Shown here: positions 27,498 to 36,395 of the stretch, piece by piece
Position numbering within the stretch: the stretch's first letter is position 1
Layout of the letters: the number at the start of each line of letters is the position of its first letter
Source: Bradyrhizobium guangdongense
GTDB lineage: Bacteria > Pseudomonadota > Alphaproteobacteria > Rhizobiales > Xanthobacteraceae
Length of the DNA: 64,000 bases
Assembly: GCF_004114975.1 (NCBI RefSeq)
Contig: NZ_CP030051.1
Coordinates: forward strand, 2,728,001 to 2,792,000
Reading direction: 5' to 3'
The notes under the pieces: model-generated
What the model saw: the letters and a program-made list of their open reading frames with translations, nothing else
The model's database searches: none
Told to the model about the DNA's origin: nothing
Position numbers and translations under genes: made by a program

Positions 27498-27665
27498 ATG
27501 AAGACCGCATTTCCGAAGGGGCGAAAGCCGCGTGAATTGAAGAAGACCAAAAGGATGTTGAAAAAGTCTCCGGTCGGCGTGACGATCGCGGAACGTTACC
27601 TTGAAGTCTTGCAGCTAAGGCGGCGTGTCCTTGAAGCAGATACTTCGCACGTCGGTCGTCACTAA
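27498..27665 (+). CDS. Small basic protein, paralogue of the 21090 protein
   Basis: 55 residues from an ATG with GGAG seven bases upstream. The N-terminal half is Lys/Arg-rich (PKGRKPRELKKTKRMLKK). The C-terminal helix IAERYLEVLQLRRRVLEAD matches the protein at 21090. It is followed after nine bases by a 30-codon membrane-peptide gene. The family is unknown to me; pairwise similarity within the window is the main support. Confidence 0.55.
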   Translation: MKTAFPKGRKPRELKKTKRMLKKSPVGVTIAERYLEVLQLRRRVLEADTSHVGRH

Positions 27666-27674
27666 GGATCGGGA

Positions 27675-27767
27675 ATGCGTTCGCTGTACGTTACGTCTCT
27701 TGTGGTCGGCATGGTTGCCTGGCTCTGGGCGATCACGACAGGCATTGTGTGGATGTTTGGCGCGTAA
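27675..27767 (+). CDS. Tiny single-helix membrane peptide
   Basis: 30 residues: a short polar start, then a hydrophobic helix with several Trp (VVGMVAWLWAITTGIVWMF). AAGGATCGGGA precedes the ATG. It follows the small basic gene by nine bases, so the two are probably co-transcribed. The stop codon TAA is also the first three bases of the target duplication of the insertion sequence that follows, so the original 3' end may have been preserved or slightly altered by the insertion. Function unknown. Confidence 0.45.
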   Translation: MRSLYVTSLVVGMVAWLWAITTGIVWMFGA

Positions 27768-27770
27768 GAA
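27765..27770. repeat. Left target-site duplication of the IS5-type element
   Basis: TAAGAA occurs immediately outside the left terminal repeat and again at 29294-29299 outside the right one. Confidence 0.75.
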
Positions 27771-29293
27771 GTCGTCCGTTAAGAAGCCGATTTGAGCGGT
27801 GAGCCGTCGCTGCTGGCGGCGATGAGGGTGGCCAGGAAGAGGCACCAGAGAGCTCTCAGCCATGCGAGGATGCGCCGGAAGTTATGGCCGACGGCGGAGA
27901 GGATGACGTTGGCCGCATCGCCGGCGCGGCCTTTGAGGTAGCAGCGGCCGAGGTGACCATCGGCCTTCAGGTGTCCGATGATGGGTTCGATGGCGGAGCG
28001 GCGGCGCAGCTCGCGCTTGATGACCCCGAAGACGCCGCGCTTCTGGCCGGAGATGAAGACACGGCGCGGGTTCTGCGCGTCATGGCCGCGGTATCCCTTG
28101 TCGACATAGGCCCGCTCGATCGCACAGCCGGTGAGTGTCTCGGTGCGGTCGATGACATCCCGCAAGGTGTGACCGTCGTACGGGTTATCCGGTAGCGCCC
28201 TGGCGTGCAGCACGAACAGGCCGCCGGGAGCCCGGCGGTTGTTGGTGACGATGGAGGCTTTGACCCCGAACTCGTAAGGGGCGGCTGCTTTGCCCTTGCC
28301 GATGCACTCGACCTCCGGAGCGTGGAAGGAATAAAGCTTCCAGCCGCGCTGGCGCTGCTGCTGCGAGCGGATCTGGGAGGCCCGGCTGAGCGGGAGGACG
28401 AAGGCGTTCTCGAGCACGGTCTGACCTTCGATCTTGCGGCGGATATCGCGGATGATCCGGCCCAGCCGGCTGCGCAGGATGCGCAACTGCCGCTGATGCC
28501 GCTTGAATTGCTTGGCATGGGCGTAGCGCCCCGCCATCATGGCCGCGGTCTTGGCAATGCGAAGATAGGACTGCCGCAGCCTGACCCCGTGCTTCCTCGC
28601 CAGACGGTTGAGCCCCTTGATCGCGGCGTGCAAGAGCTTGGCATCGGTCGGGAAGGTGATGGCCTTCGGCTGCACGGTGGTATCGACCGTGACCCGCTTG
28701 AGGTCCTGACTGCGCAACGCGCCGGCCTCGTGCGCCACCCGCAGGCTCTCGGCCAAGAGCAGCTCCAGCTTGTCGCCGAGCCGCTTGCGCCAGTGGCTCA
28801 GGTCCGAGCGCTCGTGCGGGAAGGCGTGCTGAAAGAACTCTTCGCCGGTGAAGTACTGGAAATACGGGTCGTGGACCCAGCGCTCGCACACCCCCTCATC
28901 GGACAGGCCGTAAATGTGCTTGAGCAGCAGCAGCCCGATCATGAAGCGGGTCGCGATCCCCGGCCGGCCGTTCTCGCTGTAGAGCGGCGCGATCTCGCCG
29001 TCGACCCAGTCCCAATCGACCTTGCCGGCGAGCTGAACCAGCTCGTGCTTCATGTTGATGATCTGGTCCAGTCTGGCCCGGAACAGATCGCCAGATCCCG
29101 TCGTCCTTTGCTTCTTCGGTCGCATCGCCACCTCCGATGCGACGACGGAATCATGACTGGCGATTCGACGGAATCCTGAAAATGAAATCGCAAGGTTCCG
29201 AGGCCCGAAGCATCAAATCCCTGCAATCCCAAAACAGCCCACAACGATAAATGCGATTCTACCTCAATCGCTTAGCCGCTCCTCACGGACGAC
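27771..29293 (-). mobile_element. Complete IS5-type insertion sequence, 1523 bp
   Basis: Both ends carry the terminal repeat GTCGTCCGT (left, reading inward; right, its reverse complement ACGGACGAC), which continues imperfectly for several more bases. TAAGAA flanks both sides. One transposase gene fills the element on the minus strand. The intact ends, intact gene and matching flanks suggest a recent and possibly still mobile insertion. Confidence 0.85.
27779..29125 (-). CDS. IS5-family transposase
   Basis: 448 residues from the ATG at 29125 with GGAGGTGGCG upstream. The N-terminal DUF772-type domain is clear (RPGIATRFMIGLLLLKHIYGL; YFQYFTGEEFFQH). The DDE domain has its first Asp in VTVDTTVQPKAI, the second in AYVDKGYRGHD and the Glu in RRRSAIEPIIGHLK. 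The stop lies nine bases from the left end of the element. No frameshift is seen. The long forward ORF opposite (28205-29179) is an antisense shadow. Confidence 0.93.
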   Translation of the reverse strand: MRPKKQRTTGSGDLFRARLDQIINMKHELVQLAGKVDWDWVDGEIAPLYSENGRPGIATRFMIGLLLLKHIYGLSDEGVCERWVHDPYFQYFTGEEFFQHAFPHERSDLSHWRKRLGDKLELLLAESLRVAHEAGALRSQDLKRVTVDTTVQPKAITFPTDAKLLHAAIKGLNRLARKHGVRLRQSYLRIAKTAAMMAGRYAHAKQFKRHQRQLRILRSRLGRIIRDIRRKIEGQTVLENAFVLPLSRASQIRSQQQRQRGWKLYSFHAPEVECIGKGKAAAPYEFGVKASIVTNNRRAPGGLFVLHARALPDNPYDGHTLRDVIDRTETLTGCAIERAYVDKGYRGHDAQNPRRVFISGQKRGVFGVIKRELRRRSAIEPIIGHLKADGHLGRCYLKGRAGDAANVILSAVGHNFRRILAWLRALWCLFLATLIAASSDGSPLKSAS

Positions 29294-29299
29294 TAAGAA
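29294..29299. repeat. Right target-site duplication of the IS5-type element
   Basis: TAAGAA, identical to 27765-27770. Confidence 0.75.
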
Positions 29300-29437
29300 A
29301 CGGCGATCCGAAGGCGGTAGGAAGCCTTGCCGGATCATGAGATCGCGCTGAACATTTGGCTGATTGTCACTTTGATGGGCCGAGCTTTTGTCTCGAATAA
29401 CGGTCGCGCCGCGCAGCCCATCTAGACGCCTGGCTGC

Positions 29438-32032
29438 TCAATAATTGATAGACGTTTGCGCGAAGATGCCCTCGGCGCGCTTGTCGCCGGCGAGCCTAAA
29501 TCGGTATTGCAATGTCAGCTCCCAGTAAGAGGGGGGCGCGATATATTTCGTCTCGCCAAACCAGTAGCGGATCGAGCCACCAAGGCCGGCGGAGTAAGCA
29601 TCGCGAACCGCGAAGGAATCGTCATAGCTCGCCGCAACGACAGCGTGCGGGAAGAACACCAGGTTTCTGCTGATCGGATCCAGCCGGAAACTGTGACCAA
29701 AGCGTCCCTCAAACAGCCCAACCAATTGAGTCTTCTCAAAGAAGCGGTCGACCTCAGCGTAAATGTACCATGTCGGCCAGTGCGTATCGATCGCCCGCAA
29801 GTCGGTCCCGACGGTGTAGGAATACGCTGCTCTGAGGAGCGTATCGTCGCGGGCTGCGTCGCCGAGCCTGAATAGCTTGTCAACCTCGAGTACGAGGTTG
29901 TGATCGGAGAACGGCTTCCACCGTGCGCCTGCCATGCCTTGCGTCGTGCGCAGCCCAGTTGGACCGCCTGCCTGGTCGTACAGCGTTTCGAACAGGCGGC
30001 CGAACACCTCGAACAGCGCGCCGTTTCGGTTTCCGAACTCCTCGGGCCGGTAGTAGATCTCCGATCCCAATTGCGAGGTGTAGGTGCTGGCTGGTGAGTT
30101 GATCGTCAAGAACGGATTGGGAGCGGACCCGACCTTGCCGTAGGAAATGGAGCTGTTGACGCCCCAGACGCGGGTCAGATCGGCAACGGTTCGCCGTGTC
30201 TCGAACAGTTTCTGATCATCGATATTGATGCGTCCGTCCGCCTTCGCATCGATCCCCTCCTTCAGATAGGCAATGGCTTTCGGATTCTGAAATTGCCGCA
30301 TCGCCGTGTAGCCAGCATCGATTGTTGCCCGGGGAGGGAGCGCACCATTGGCTTTCGCCCGATCGAACAGCTCCAGCGCCACCTTATCGTTGCCGACCGC
30401 GACGCCGATATAAGCCAGGTCTGCGTCCCTGATTGACCGGAGCTGGCCGGCCGCAATGGCCGTGTCGAACATCGCCCGTGCTTCGGGCTTGCGATCCAGC
30501 TCCAAGAGCGTGTTGATCTGCGCTTGGATGGCGCCGTCCCGCTGAACGTTGGTCACCGACAGGCGCTCGGCGGACCTGAAGTCGCGCAAGGCTTCTTCCT
30601 TCCGTCCCAGGGCTTGGTAGGCGTAGGCGCGCCGGACGGTAAATTCGTAATCCAGGCCCGCGCGGGGCAGCGAGCGCAGCGCCCGCTTCGGATCCTTGGT
30701 CTTCAGGGCGATATCGACCAGCGCCAGACGGACATTCCGCACTTGCTCGGCCGGGAGCCCTCGCGCAAGTGCGATCTCCCAGTCGGCCATCGCGCCTCGG
30801 TCATTGCCGTTGCGGCTCCGCGCAAACCCCCGCTGAGCGTAAATCTCGGCGTTGGCAACGCCTTCCGCGATGGCACGATCGGCTGTGGCTTCAGCGTCGG
30901 CCGGCCGGCCGGCCGTGAGCTGCAGATTGATCAGCAGCAGGCGGCTGCTTGCGATCTCGGGCGCATCCGCGATCGCTTTCTTGGCTTCTTCGATAGCCAG
31001 GCCATAGTTCTTGGCCCGGCTAGCCTCGTAGGCCTTTCCAGCCGCTTCGATACCCTCGGCCTTCTTGTCAATGGGGGTAGCAATGCTTTGAACAAGCGGC
31101 GCCTGCAGACTGCACACCGAGCCATATGGCGTATCGCGGCAATCCTGCACCGGCATCGGCATGAGCTTGCCGTCGCCTTTCAGCGTCGCCTTGCCTTCGG
31201 CGGCGGCATCAGCGTCGCCGATGCGTACGACAACCGATGGATCCGTTTTGGGATACGGTTGAAGCAGGCTCTGAGCCGTTCGGGCCTCACCTGACGCTAA
31301 GGCTGCGTCGGCCGCTATGAGACGGATCTGTTTTCTCTCAGAGCCGGTGAGATCGGGCAGAGCGAGTGCCGCCTTGAAGTCGGCGGCCGCCAGGGGGCGG
31401 TTGCCGAGCTTCTGGTAAATATACCCCCGCCAGACCATGGGCACGTAGTTGCCGGGATCGAGCTTTATGGCCTCCGATGCGGTCTCTGCGGCGGCTGCCA
31501 GACTGTTGTCGGCGAGTTGGGCCGCGAGCAAGAGCAGGCGGTAGGACATCACGTCCGGCCCATATTCGACAGCCTTGCGAGCAGCACGTATGGCTGCCTT
31601 GGTGTCACCCCGTTCGAGTGCCTTATAGCCATCGCCAGCCGGCTGTTGCGCGAGGCGCTGGCGAATGTTGGCCTGGCGCGACTCCAGCTCCTGGTTCGCG
31701 GAAAAGGTCGCAAGCGCCGCGGAAGTCGCTTGTTCAGCCGAGCCGAGATTTCCCGCAGCCAGGAGCGAGTCGATCAGCAGCAATCGCAGGCGGAGGATAT
31801 CAGGCCGCAGCGCGACGGATGTAGCAGCCTGGCCTGCAGCTGCTTGATAGTCCCCTCGTCCGAACGCCTTATAGGCCTCCTCGGCAGAGCTGTAGGCTTC
31901 GCCCTCGAGGGGACGGTCCGGATCGGCGGCTTGGGCGCCGGCCAGGCTGACCAAGACAAGCGAAAGCAAAAGACCGCCGATGGCGGTCCGCAACCTACGT
32001 CGCCCCGGACGTACAGCACCCCAAATGAACAT
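29438..32032 (-). CDS. TPR protein with C-terminal beta barrel (NfrA/PgaA/BcsC-like exporter)
   Basis: 864 residues from the ATG at 32032 after GGGGG. The signal peptide is cleaved near AQA-AD. Residues about 40-640 are TPR-like helical repeats (AYKAFGRGDYQAAAGQ; KALERGDTKAAIRAARKA). The last 230 residues look like an outer-membrane barrel and match the NfrA C-terminal type (SAPNPFLTINSPASTY; SIRYWFGETKYIAPP), ending with an aromatic residue. Such TPR-barrel proteins carry polysaccharides across the outer membrane. It is the last gene of the acetylation cluster on the same strand, 192 bases after the AlgX-like gene, so a role in exporting the acetylated polymer is likely. Confidence 0.78.
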   Translation of the reverse strand: MFIWGAVRPGRRRLRTAIGGLLLSLVLVSLAGAQAADPDRPLEGEAYSSAEEAYKAFGRGDYQAAAGQAATSVALRPDILRLRLLLIDSLLAAGNLGSAEQATSAALATFSANQELESRQANIRQRLAQQPAGDGYKALERGDTKAAIRAARKAVEYGPDVMSYRLLLLAAQLADNSLAAAAETASEAIKLDPGNYVPMVWRGYIYQKLGNRPLAAADFKAALALPDLTGSERKQIRLIAADAALASGEARTAQSLLQPYPKTDPSVVVRIGDADAAAEGKATLKGDGKLMPMPVQDCRDTPYGSVCSLQAPLVQSIATPIDKKAEGIEAAGKAYEASRAKNYGLAIEEAKKAIADAPEIASSRLLLINLQLTAGRPADAEATADRAIAEGVANAEIYAQRGFARSRNGNDRGAMADWEIALARGLPAEQVRNVRLALVDIALKTKDPKRALRSLPRAGLDYEFTVRRAYAYQALGRKEEALRDFRSAERLSVTNVQRDGAIQAQINTLLELDRKPEARAMFDTAIAAGQLRSIRDADLAYIGVAVGNDKVALELFDRAKANGALPPRATIDAGYTAMRQFQNPKAIAYLKEGIDAKADGRINIDDQKLFETRRTVADLTRVWGVNSSISYGKVGSAPNPFLTINSPASTYTSQLGSEIYYRPEEFGNRNGALFEVFGRLFETLYDQAGGPTGLRTTQGMAGARWKPFSDHNLVLEVDKLFRLGDAARDDTLLRAAYSYTVGTDLRAIDTHWPTWYIYAEVDRFFEKTQLVGLFEGRFGHSFRLDPISRNLVFFPHAVVAASYDDSFAVRDAYSAGLGGSIRYWFGETKYIAPPSYWELTLQYRFRLAGDKRAEGIFAQTSINY

Positions 32033-32224
32033 GGCCCCCAACAGGCAAAAAATTTACATCGCAAAGATTAGCTGAGCGGGCGATTTGACGGAACCGGAAT
32101 TTGATGTGCGACTTGCGACAAAGCCTTCAAAAAACAAGATTTTTCGCGATGTGTTGCGCAAATGCTTCGTCATTTTCTAAGTATTTTCAGGGGGCAAACC
32201 GCACGTCATGGAAAATTAAGCTTT

Positions 32225-33196
32225 TCATCGATTTTTCAAAGCTTCTCCGAGTTCGGCGAGCCATGCGGCCGGACTGGAAATACTAGGCGCAGCCCATTCG
32301 CCAACGGCGTCCGGCCCGTTCTGGATTTGCGCCTCGTTGAACTGCCAAACCAGATAGCTGACCGAAGCCGAGGTGAATTCGCTCGATTGGAGGTATTGCA
32401 ACAGTGTGGCCCAAGGCCCGAGGTCGCCGGGATTCCATTTCAAGGCAACGGGCCGGTCGACCCTGTTGGACAGGCGCTGCGGAAAGCCGAAATAAGGCTG
32501 TACGAAGCTGTTGCCGACGAGGGCGACTGGAGAGGGGTCTGCGTCGAGGAGGCCGGCCGCTGGCTTGATCGCAGCCCGGATGACGTAAGTTTCCGGTCCG
32601 ATGGCGCGCTTTCGCTCGGGAGGCAGGAAGTTGGCGGCAAGGTCACCGAGATGCCGATCACTCATCCATTCGCCGAGCTTTGCTCCGCTTCCGGTACGGC
32701 CAGGGAGTGGTCCTTGAGCGGTGATGACGTCCGCGATGAGATCGGCGGTCGCTTCAGCGGCGAATGTCGTCCAGTGAAAATCGGTGCGGTAAAAGACCTC
32801 CTTCTTGTCCGCCAAGACCGTCCTGAAGGCATCCCGAAGGTCTGGAGTGTTGACCCCGGCGGCGCGCAGCTCGATGAGTTCCCGATCATAGCGCCCCCGA
32901 ACGACGTCGGACATTGCTGATCCGTCCGGAAGCAGGCTTTCATAGTATCGCGGTTTAAGAGGGATGATTGCCACGACCAGTTTGATATTCTTCTGGGCCA
33001 GCAGGCGTCCGGCATCCGAAATGAGTTTGATGGACGCTCGCTCGGCCTCAGGTTTCGCCGCCGTGAGGCTTTCCCAGCCGGCAAAGAGCCAGTTGGATTT
33101 TCCTTCGAGAACTGCATCGTGGGCCATGGCGGATGGCGCGAAAGCAAAAAGCGCGGCTGCAATTGCCACGATCAAACGGATCACGTTCGGCCTCAT
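32225..33196 (-). CDS. AlgX/AlgJ-like SGNH acetyltransferase (second copy)
   Basis: 323 residues with a signal peptide (cleavage near AMA-HD, residue 26) and AAGGTGA before the ATG. SGNH-hydrolase-like catalytic elements are present: D-x-H in TDFHWTTFAAE and the nucleophile Ser in VALVGNSFVQ. AlgJ and AlgX transfer acetyl groups from the AlgI side to polymer sugars in the periplasm. The gene starts four bases after the previous one, a tight operon. It is shorter than Pseudomonas AlgX and has no obvious carbohydrate-binding module. Confidence 0.82.
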   Translation of the reverse strand: MRPNVIRLIVAIAAALFAFAPSAMAHDAVLEGKSNWLFAGWESLTAAKPEAERASIKLISDAGRLLAQKNIKLVVAIIPLKPRYYESLLPDGSAMSDVVRGRYDRELIELRAAGVNTPDLRDAFRTVLADKKEVFYRTDFHWTTFAAEATADLIADVITAQGPLPGRTGSGAKLGEWMSDRHLGDLAANFLPPERKRAIGPETYVIRAAIKPAAGLLDADPSPVALVGNSFVQPYFGFPQRLSNRVDRPVALKWNPGDLGPWATLLQYLQSSEFTSASVSYLVWQFNEAQIQNGPDAVGEWAAPSISSPAAWLAELGEALKNR

Positions 33197-33200
33197 GGGA

Positions 33201-34253
33201 TCACCTTGTTCGGCGCATGAAGTTTTTTTCGGCGTCGCTCGGCGGGAATACCAAGGATCGCATCGGCCACTCCCATATCACGGCCTTGACGTTCTCCAAG
33301 CTCCCCGCCCGCTTGTCGAGGGTCTCGAGGAGGGCGCCGGCGAAACCTCCGCCAGGCTGGCTGATCTGCGCCACCTCTCGAGAGAGCGAGGCTTGGAGGT
33401 ATTCTACAAACCCAGAGTTCAGCGAGAAGGAAGATCCGGCCAGAATGATCTCCGGTTCCGGAGTGTCGTCGAGGAGCCCGCCCGATCGAGAGACCTCCAG
33501 CTTCACCTCCCGCTCCTGTTCGGGCGCCGGCGCGAGCGACCGGGGCGCCTCGGTCAGTCCTGCCAGTCGTGCGAGGTCGCCTGAGCGCTGTCGTATGGAT
33601 CTATCGACCAGTCTGACCGCATCCTGTCCTGGGCCGAGCGTACGCGTGACCGCCTTTGCGATTTGTCTGGCAGCAAAATGCGCGCCGATCTGATCCCAAT
33701 GAGTGTCGGTCTTCCAGTAGCCCGGCTTCGGCCAGTCGTTGCGAAGATCGACGACAAAGGCCCCTTCGAGATGGTCGAGTTCGTTCCAAAATTGATCTCT
33801 TAACCGCGATTGCACGGCTGTGACCCCACAGAGCTCGGCCTCGACTTGCTCAGCCTTGTCGGGCACGGGCACGATGACAAGACGTGAGCCAGCCAGCCTG
33901 ATTGCTCGCGTCAACCGTCGGAGCAGTTCTGCACGCAGAGCCATGTTGTCGCGGTCATGGCGCTCAGCGCGAAGCTCTTCGATTGTATAGAGCCAGTCGC
34001 CACAACCGGCGCGGACTAGTGGCCCGGCGTCGCCGAGGACCCGGTACTCCAGCCCTGTCACGATGCCCTCCAATGCGGAGCTCCGTGGCACGGCGTTGAA
34101 GATCGCCTTGTCGACGTGCTTGGCAAACAGGCCATTCGTCAGATCGCTCACGGTTGTCGTTCTCAGCACATCCGCCAGTGAATCGCGACCTCTGGTCAGC
34201 ACCGCCGCCAGACCCGAGAAGATCACCGCAAGGACGAGAAGAGCCCTGATCAT
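33201..34253 (-). CDS. AlgJ/AlgX-like SGNH acetyltransferase (first copy)
   Basis: 350 residues with an uncleaved or late-cleaved N-terminal helix (residues about 3-20). Catalytic elements of the family are D-x-H in TDTHWDQIGAHF and Ser in IILAGSSFSLN. It probably accepts acetyl groups passed by the AlgI-like protein and places them on the exopolysaccharide in the periplasm. It lies 10 bases after algI and four before the second copy. The two copies are only distantly alike, so they may act on different positions or substrates. Confidence 0.84.
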   Translation of the reverse strand: MIRALLVLAVIFSGLAAVLTRGRDSLADVLRTTTVSDLTNGLFAKHVDKAIFNAVPRSSALEGIVTGLEYRVLGDAGPLVRAGCGDWLYTIEELRAERHDRDNMALRAELLRRLTRAIRLAGSRLVIVPVPDKAEQVEAELCGVTAVQSRLRDQFWNELDHLEGAFVVDLRNDWPKPGYWKTDTHWDQIGAHFAARQIAKAVTRTLGPGQDAVRLVDRSIRQRSGDLARLAGLTEAPRSLAPAPEQEREVKLEVSRSGGLLDDTPEPEIILAGSSFSLNSGFVEYLQASLSREVAQISQPGGGFAGALLETLDKRAGSLENVKAVIWEWPMRSLVFPPSDAEKNFMRRTR

Positions 34254-34263
34254 GCTGAGCCTT

Positions 34264-35643
34264 CTAAAATTGGAAATACAGGAAGGGGATTACGGTGCGG
34301 CTTTGCATCGTCCACAACGCGCAAAGCCACAGCAGCAGAGCCAATTCGAACGGCGGACGTGCGATGTAGCCTTGCACGCGATAGCTTGCCAGTAACGGCG
34401 CGTAGACCACCAATAGTCCGATGCATAGCGTCAGGAGTTCAGTTGGCCTAACCGCCGCCCTCATCGGTGACGACAGGGACAGCCCATTAAATCCAAGCAG
34501 GCCAGACATCATCGTTTGTGCAACCTGCCAGTCCTGGGCGCGAAACAGCAGCCACCCGATCATGACGAACATCATCGTCAGGATATGCGAGATGGGCGCC
34601 GGGATTGCTGGCGCACCGGCTGCACTCCAGAGTCGCGCCGCAATTAACCCTAGCCCGTGCCAAAGGCCCCAGACGAGGAAAGTCCAGTTCGCGCCGTGCC
34701 AGAGGCCGCCGAGGGCCATCGTCACCAGCAAATTGAAATAGGAGCGAACCTTGCCGGCGCGGTTTCCGCCAAGGGGTATGTAGAGATAGTCACGAAGCCA
34801 ACTCGACAGGCTGATATGCCAACGGCGCCAGAATTCGGTGATCGATTTGCTTAGATACGGATTGTCGAAGTTTTCCGGAAATTTCAGACCGACCATCAGG
34901 CCCAGACCAATGGCCATGCTGCTGTAGCCGGCGAAATCGAAATAGAGGTGCAGCGTGTAGGCCGCGACGGTCAGAGCGACATCGGCTGCGCCAGGATTCG
35001 GCAGCGCGTAGCCGGCGTCAACGAGTGGTGCCAGCGTATCGCCGAGCAGCACCTTCAGAGCAAAACCGAGCATGAAGCGGCGCCATCCCTCGGTGAACTC
35101 TGAGAGATTGAAGGAGCGCGACGTCAGCCGTTCCGCCACCGACTGGTAGCGCACGACGGGACCTGCGACGAGGTGGCCGAACATGGCCTGATAGGTGGCG
35201 TAATTCACGAGGTTCGGCTCTGCCGCGACGGTCTTTCGGAACACGTCCACCGAATAGGAGATTGCGCCGAACACGAAGAATGAGAGGCCAATGGGCAAAG
35301 GCACCGCCGTCCAAGATCCGATCGGTGCCCCGAGGGCCAACAGAGTTTCCGCGAGCAGGTTGGCGTATTTGAACCAGATTAGGCTTGCGAGAGGGGCACC
35401 GATGGCCGCGAGCAGGGCAATCCGACGCTCTCTTCCATCGCTTCGGACGATCCACAGACCCGTCGCCCAGGACCAGCAGGCGATGACGATGAGGAGGGGA
35501 AGAAAATCGAACCGCCACCAGCCATAGAAGATCAGGCTGAATACGAGGATCGTGGCATTCCGACAACGGGCGGGGACGATCGCATAGATCAGCAGAAAAA
35601 GAGGCAGGAAAAGAAAGACAAAGGAATCGCTGACGAACACCAT
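34264..35643 (-). CDS. algI: MBOAT O-acyltransferase, AlgI-like
   Basis: 459 residues with about ten membrane helices. It starts with the usual FLFLPLFLLIYAIVP. The MBOAT signatures are present: GYSSMAIGLGLMVGLKFPENFDNPYLSKS, split here as GYSSMAIGLG and FPENFDNPY, then SITEFWRRWHISLSSW and the catalytic-region His in TMALGGLWHGANWTF. AlgI proteins move acetyl groups across the inner membrane for O-acetylation of alginate and other polymers. It stands between AlgF-like and AlgJ-like genes in one operon. Confidence 0.92.
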   Translation of the reverse strand: MVFVSDSFVFLFLPLFLLIYAIVPARCRNATILVFSLIFYGWWRFDFLPLLIVIACWSWATGLWIVRSDGRERRIALLAAIGAPLASLIWFKYANLLAETLLALGAPIGSWTAVPLPIGLSFFVFGAISYSVDVFRKTVAAEPNLVNYATYQAMFGHLVAGPVVRYQSVAERLTSRSFNLSEFTEGWRRFMLGFALKVLLGDTLAPLVDAGYALPNPGAADVALTVAAYTLHLYFDFAGYSSMAIGLGLMVGLKFPENFDNPYLSKSITEFWRRWHISLSSWLRDYLYIPLGGNRAGKVRSYFNLLVTMALGGLWHGANWTFLVWGLWHGLGLIAARLWSAAGAPAIPAPISHILTMMFVMIGWLLFRAQDWQVAQTMMSGLLGFNGLSLSSPMRAAVRPTELLTLCIGLLVVYAPLLASYRVQGYIARPPFELALLLWLCALWTMQSRTVIPFLYFQF

Positions 35644-35654
35644 CGGCGTGCAGC

Positions 35655-36395
35655 CTATCGCTCGCGATAGGGCTCGGTCTCATCCAATTGACCGGTCAGG
35701 CGAAGCCGCTCGGCCTCTTTGCGAAGGAATAGGCTGTAGTAGTCGCCGGCGTGCAATTGTGGAAGCGTTAAAGAGGCGCTGGCCTCCTCGCAGGACCCTT
35801 CCAGCTTTGCGGTGACAGGATTGATCGTCCGAGAGGACACGGAGGCGAACGGGGCCTGCTGAAAAATGGTCGGCCCCTCCGCGATCTTCAGGGTGGCCGT
35901 GCACCCGGGCGCGAGGTTGAAGAAGCGCAGCTTGGCTTTCAAGCCGTCGCTGGAGTTCTGGCCCTCATCGATGGATTGGACGGTCCACTCCGAACTCGGT
36001 TTGGCGATCACCAGTGTGAGATAGGCGGCGGCGCCGGGCACGACATCCTTCGAAATCGTTGACCCGTTGACTACAAGGCTCAGAGGCTGGTTTCCCGGAA
36101 CAGCGCGGTAATAGCTTACCCCCGTCGCTTCATTGAGCTGCATGTTCTCCGAATTGACTTGAACCCGGGGCGGGGCTCCTTCGGATAGCGTGGCAATTCT
36201 GACGAAGGCATATCCAGGTGGCGGTCTTGTCGCATACAGGCGTCCGATCTCCTGTCCATGGCTTCGAGGCACCATGAGCATCGAGAGAGACGTCAAGACC
36301 GCGACAAGGCTCAACAGCCGTCGACACGAGCCGCCGCGCGAGGAGGAAGAAAGGGCCATGTTGGAATTGGGCATTGTTGAATCGCGCACAGACAT
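35655..36395 (-). CDS. algF: AlgF-like polysaccharide O-acetylation protein
   Basis: About 246 residues from the ATG at 36395; several in-frame starts (36374, 36359) are possible and none has a strong ribosome-binding site. A signal peptide ends near SHGQE. The mature part has the AlgF layout: LYATRPPPGYAFVRI, then beta-rich segments with SSRTINPVTAKLEG. AlgF is a periplasmic partner needed for alginate acetylation that takes part in acetyl relay. It is first in the operon algF-algI-two algJ/X-like genes. No alginate biosynthesis genes accompany it, so the polymer is probably not alginate. Confidence 0.8.
   Translation of the reverse strand: MSVRDSTMPNSNMALSSSSRGGSCRRLLSLVAVLTSLSMLMVPRSHGQEIGRLYATRPPPGYAFVRIATLSEGAPPRVQVNSENMQLNEATGVSYYRAVPGNQPLSLVVNGSTISKDVVPGAAAYLTLVIAKPSSEWTVQSIDEGQNSSDGLKAKLRFFNLAPGCTATLKIAEGPTIFQQAPFASVSSRTINPVTAKLEGSCEEASASLTLPQLHAGDYYSLFLRKEAERLRLTGQLDETEPYRER

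Noticed and set aside
28205..29179. Forward ORF of 324 codons across the IS5-type transposase
   Set aside because: High-GC antisense shadow of a clear transposase gene.
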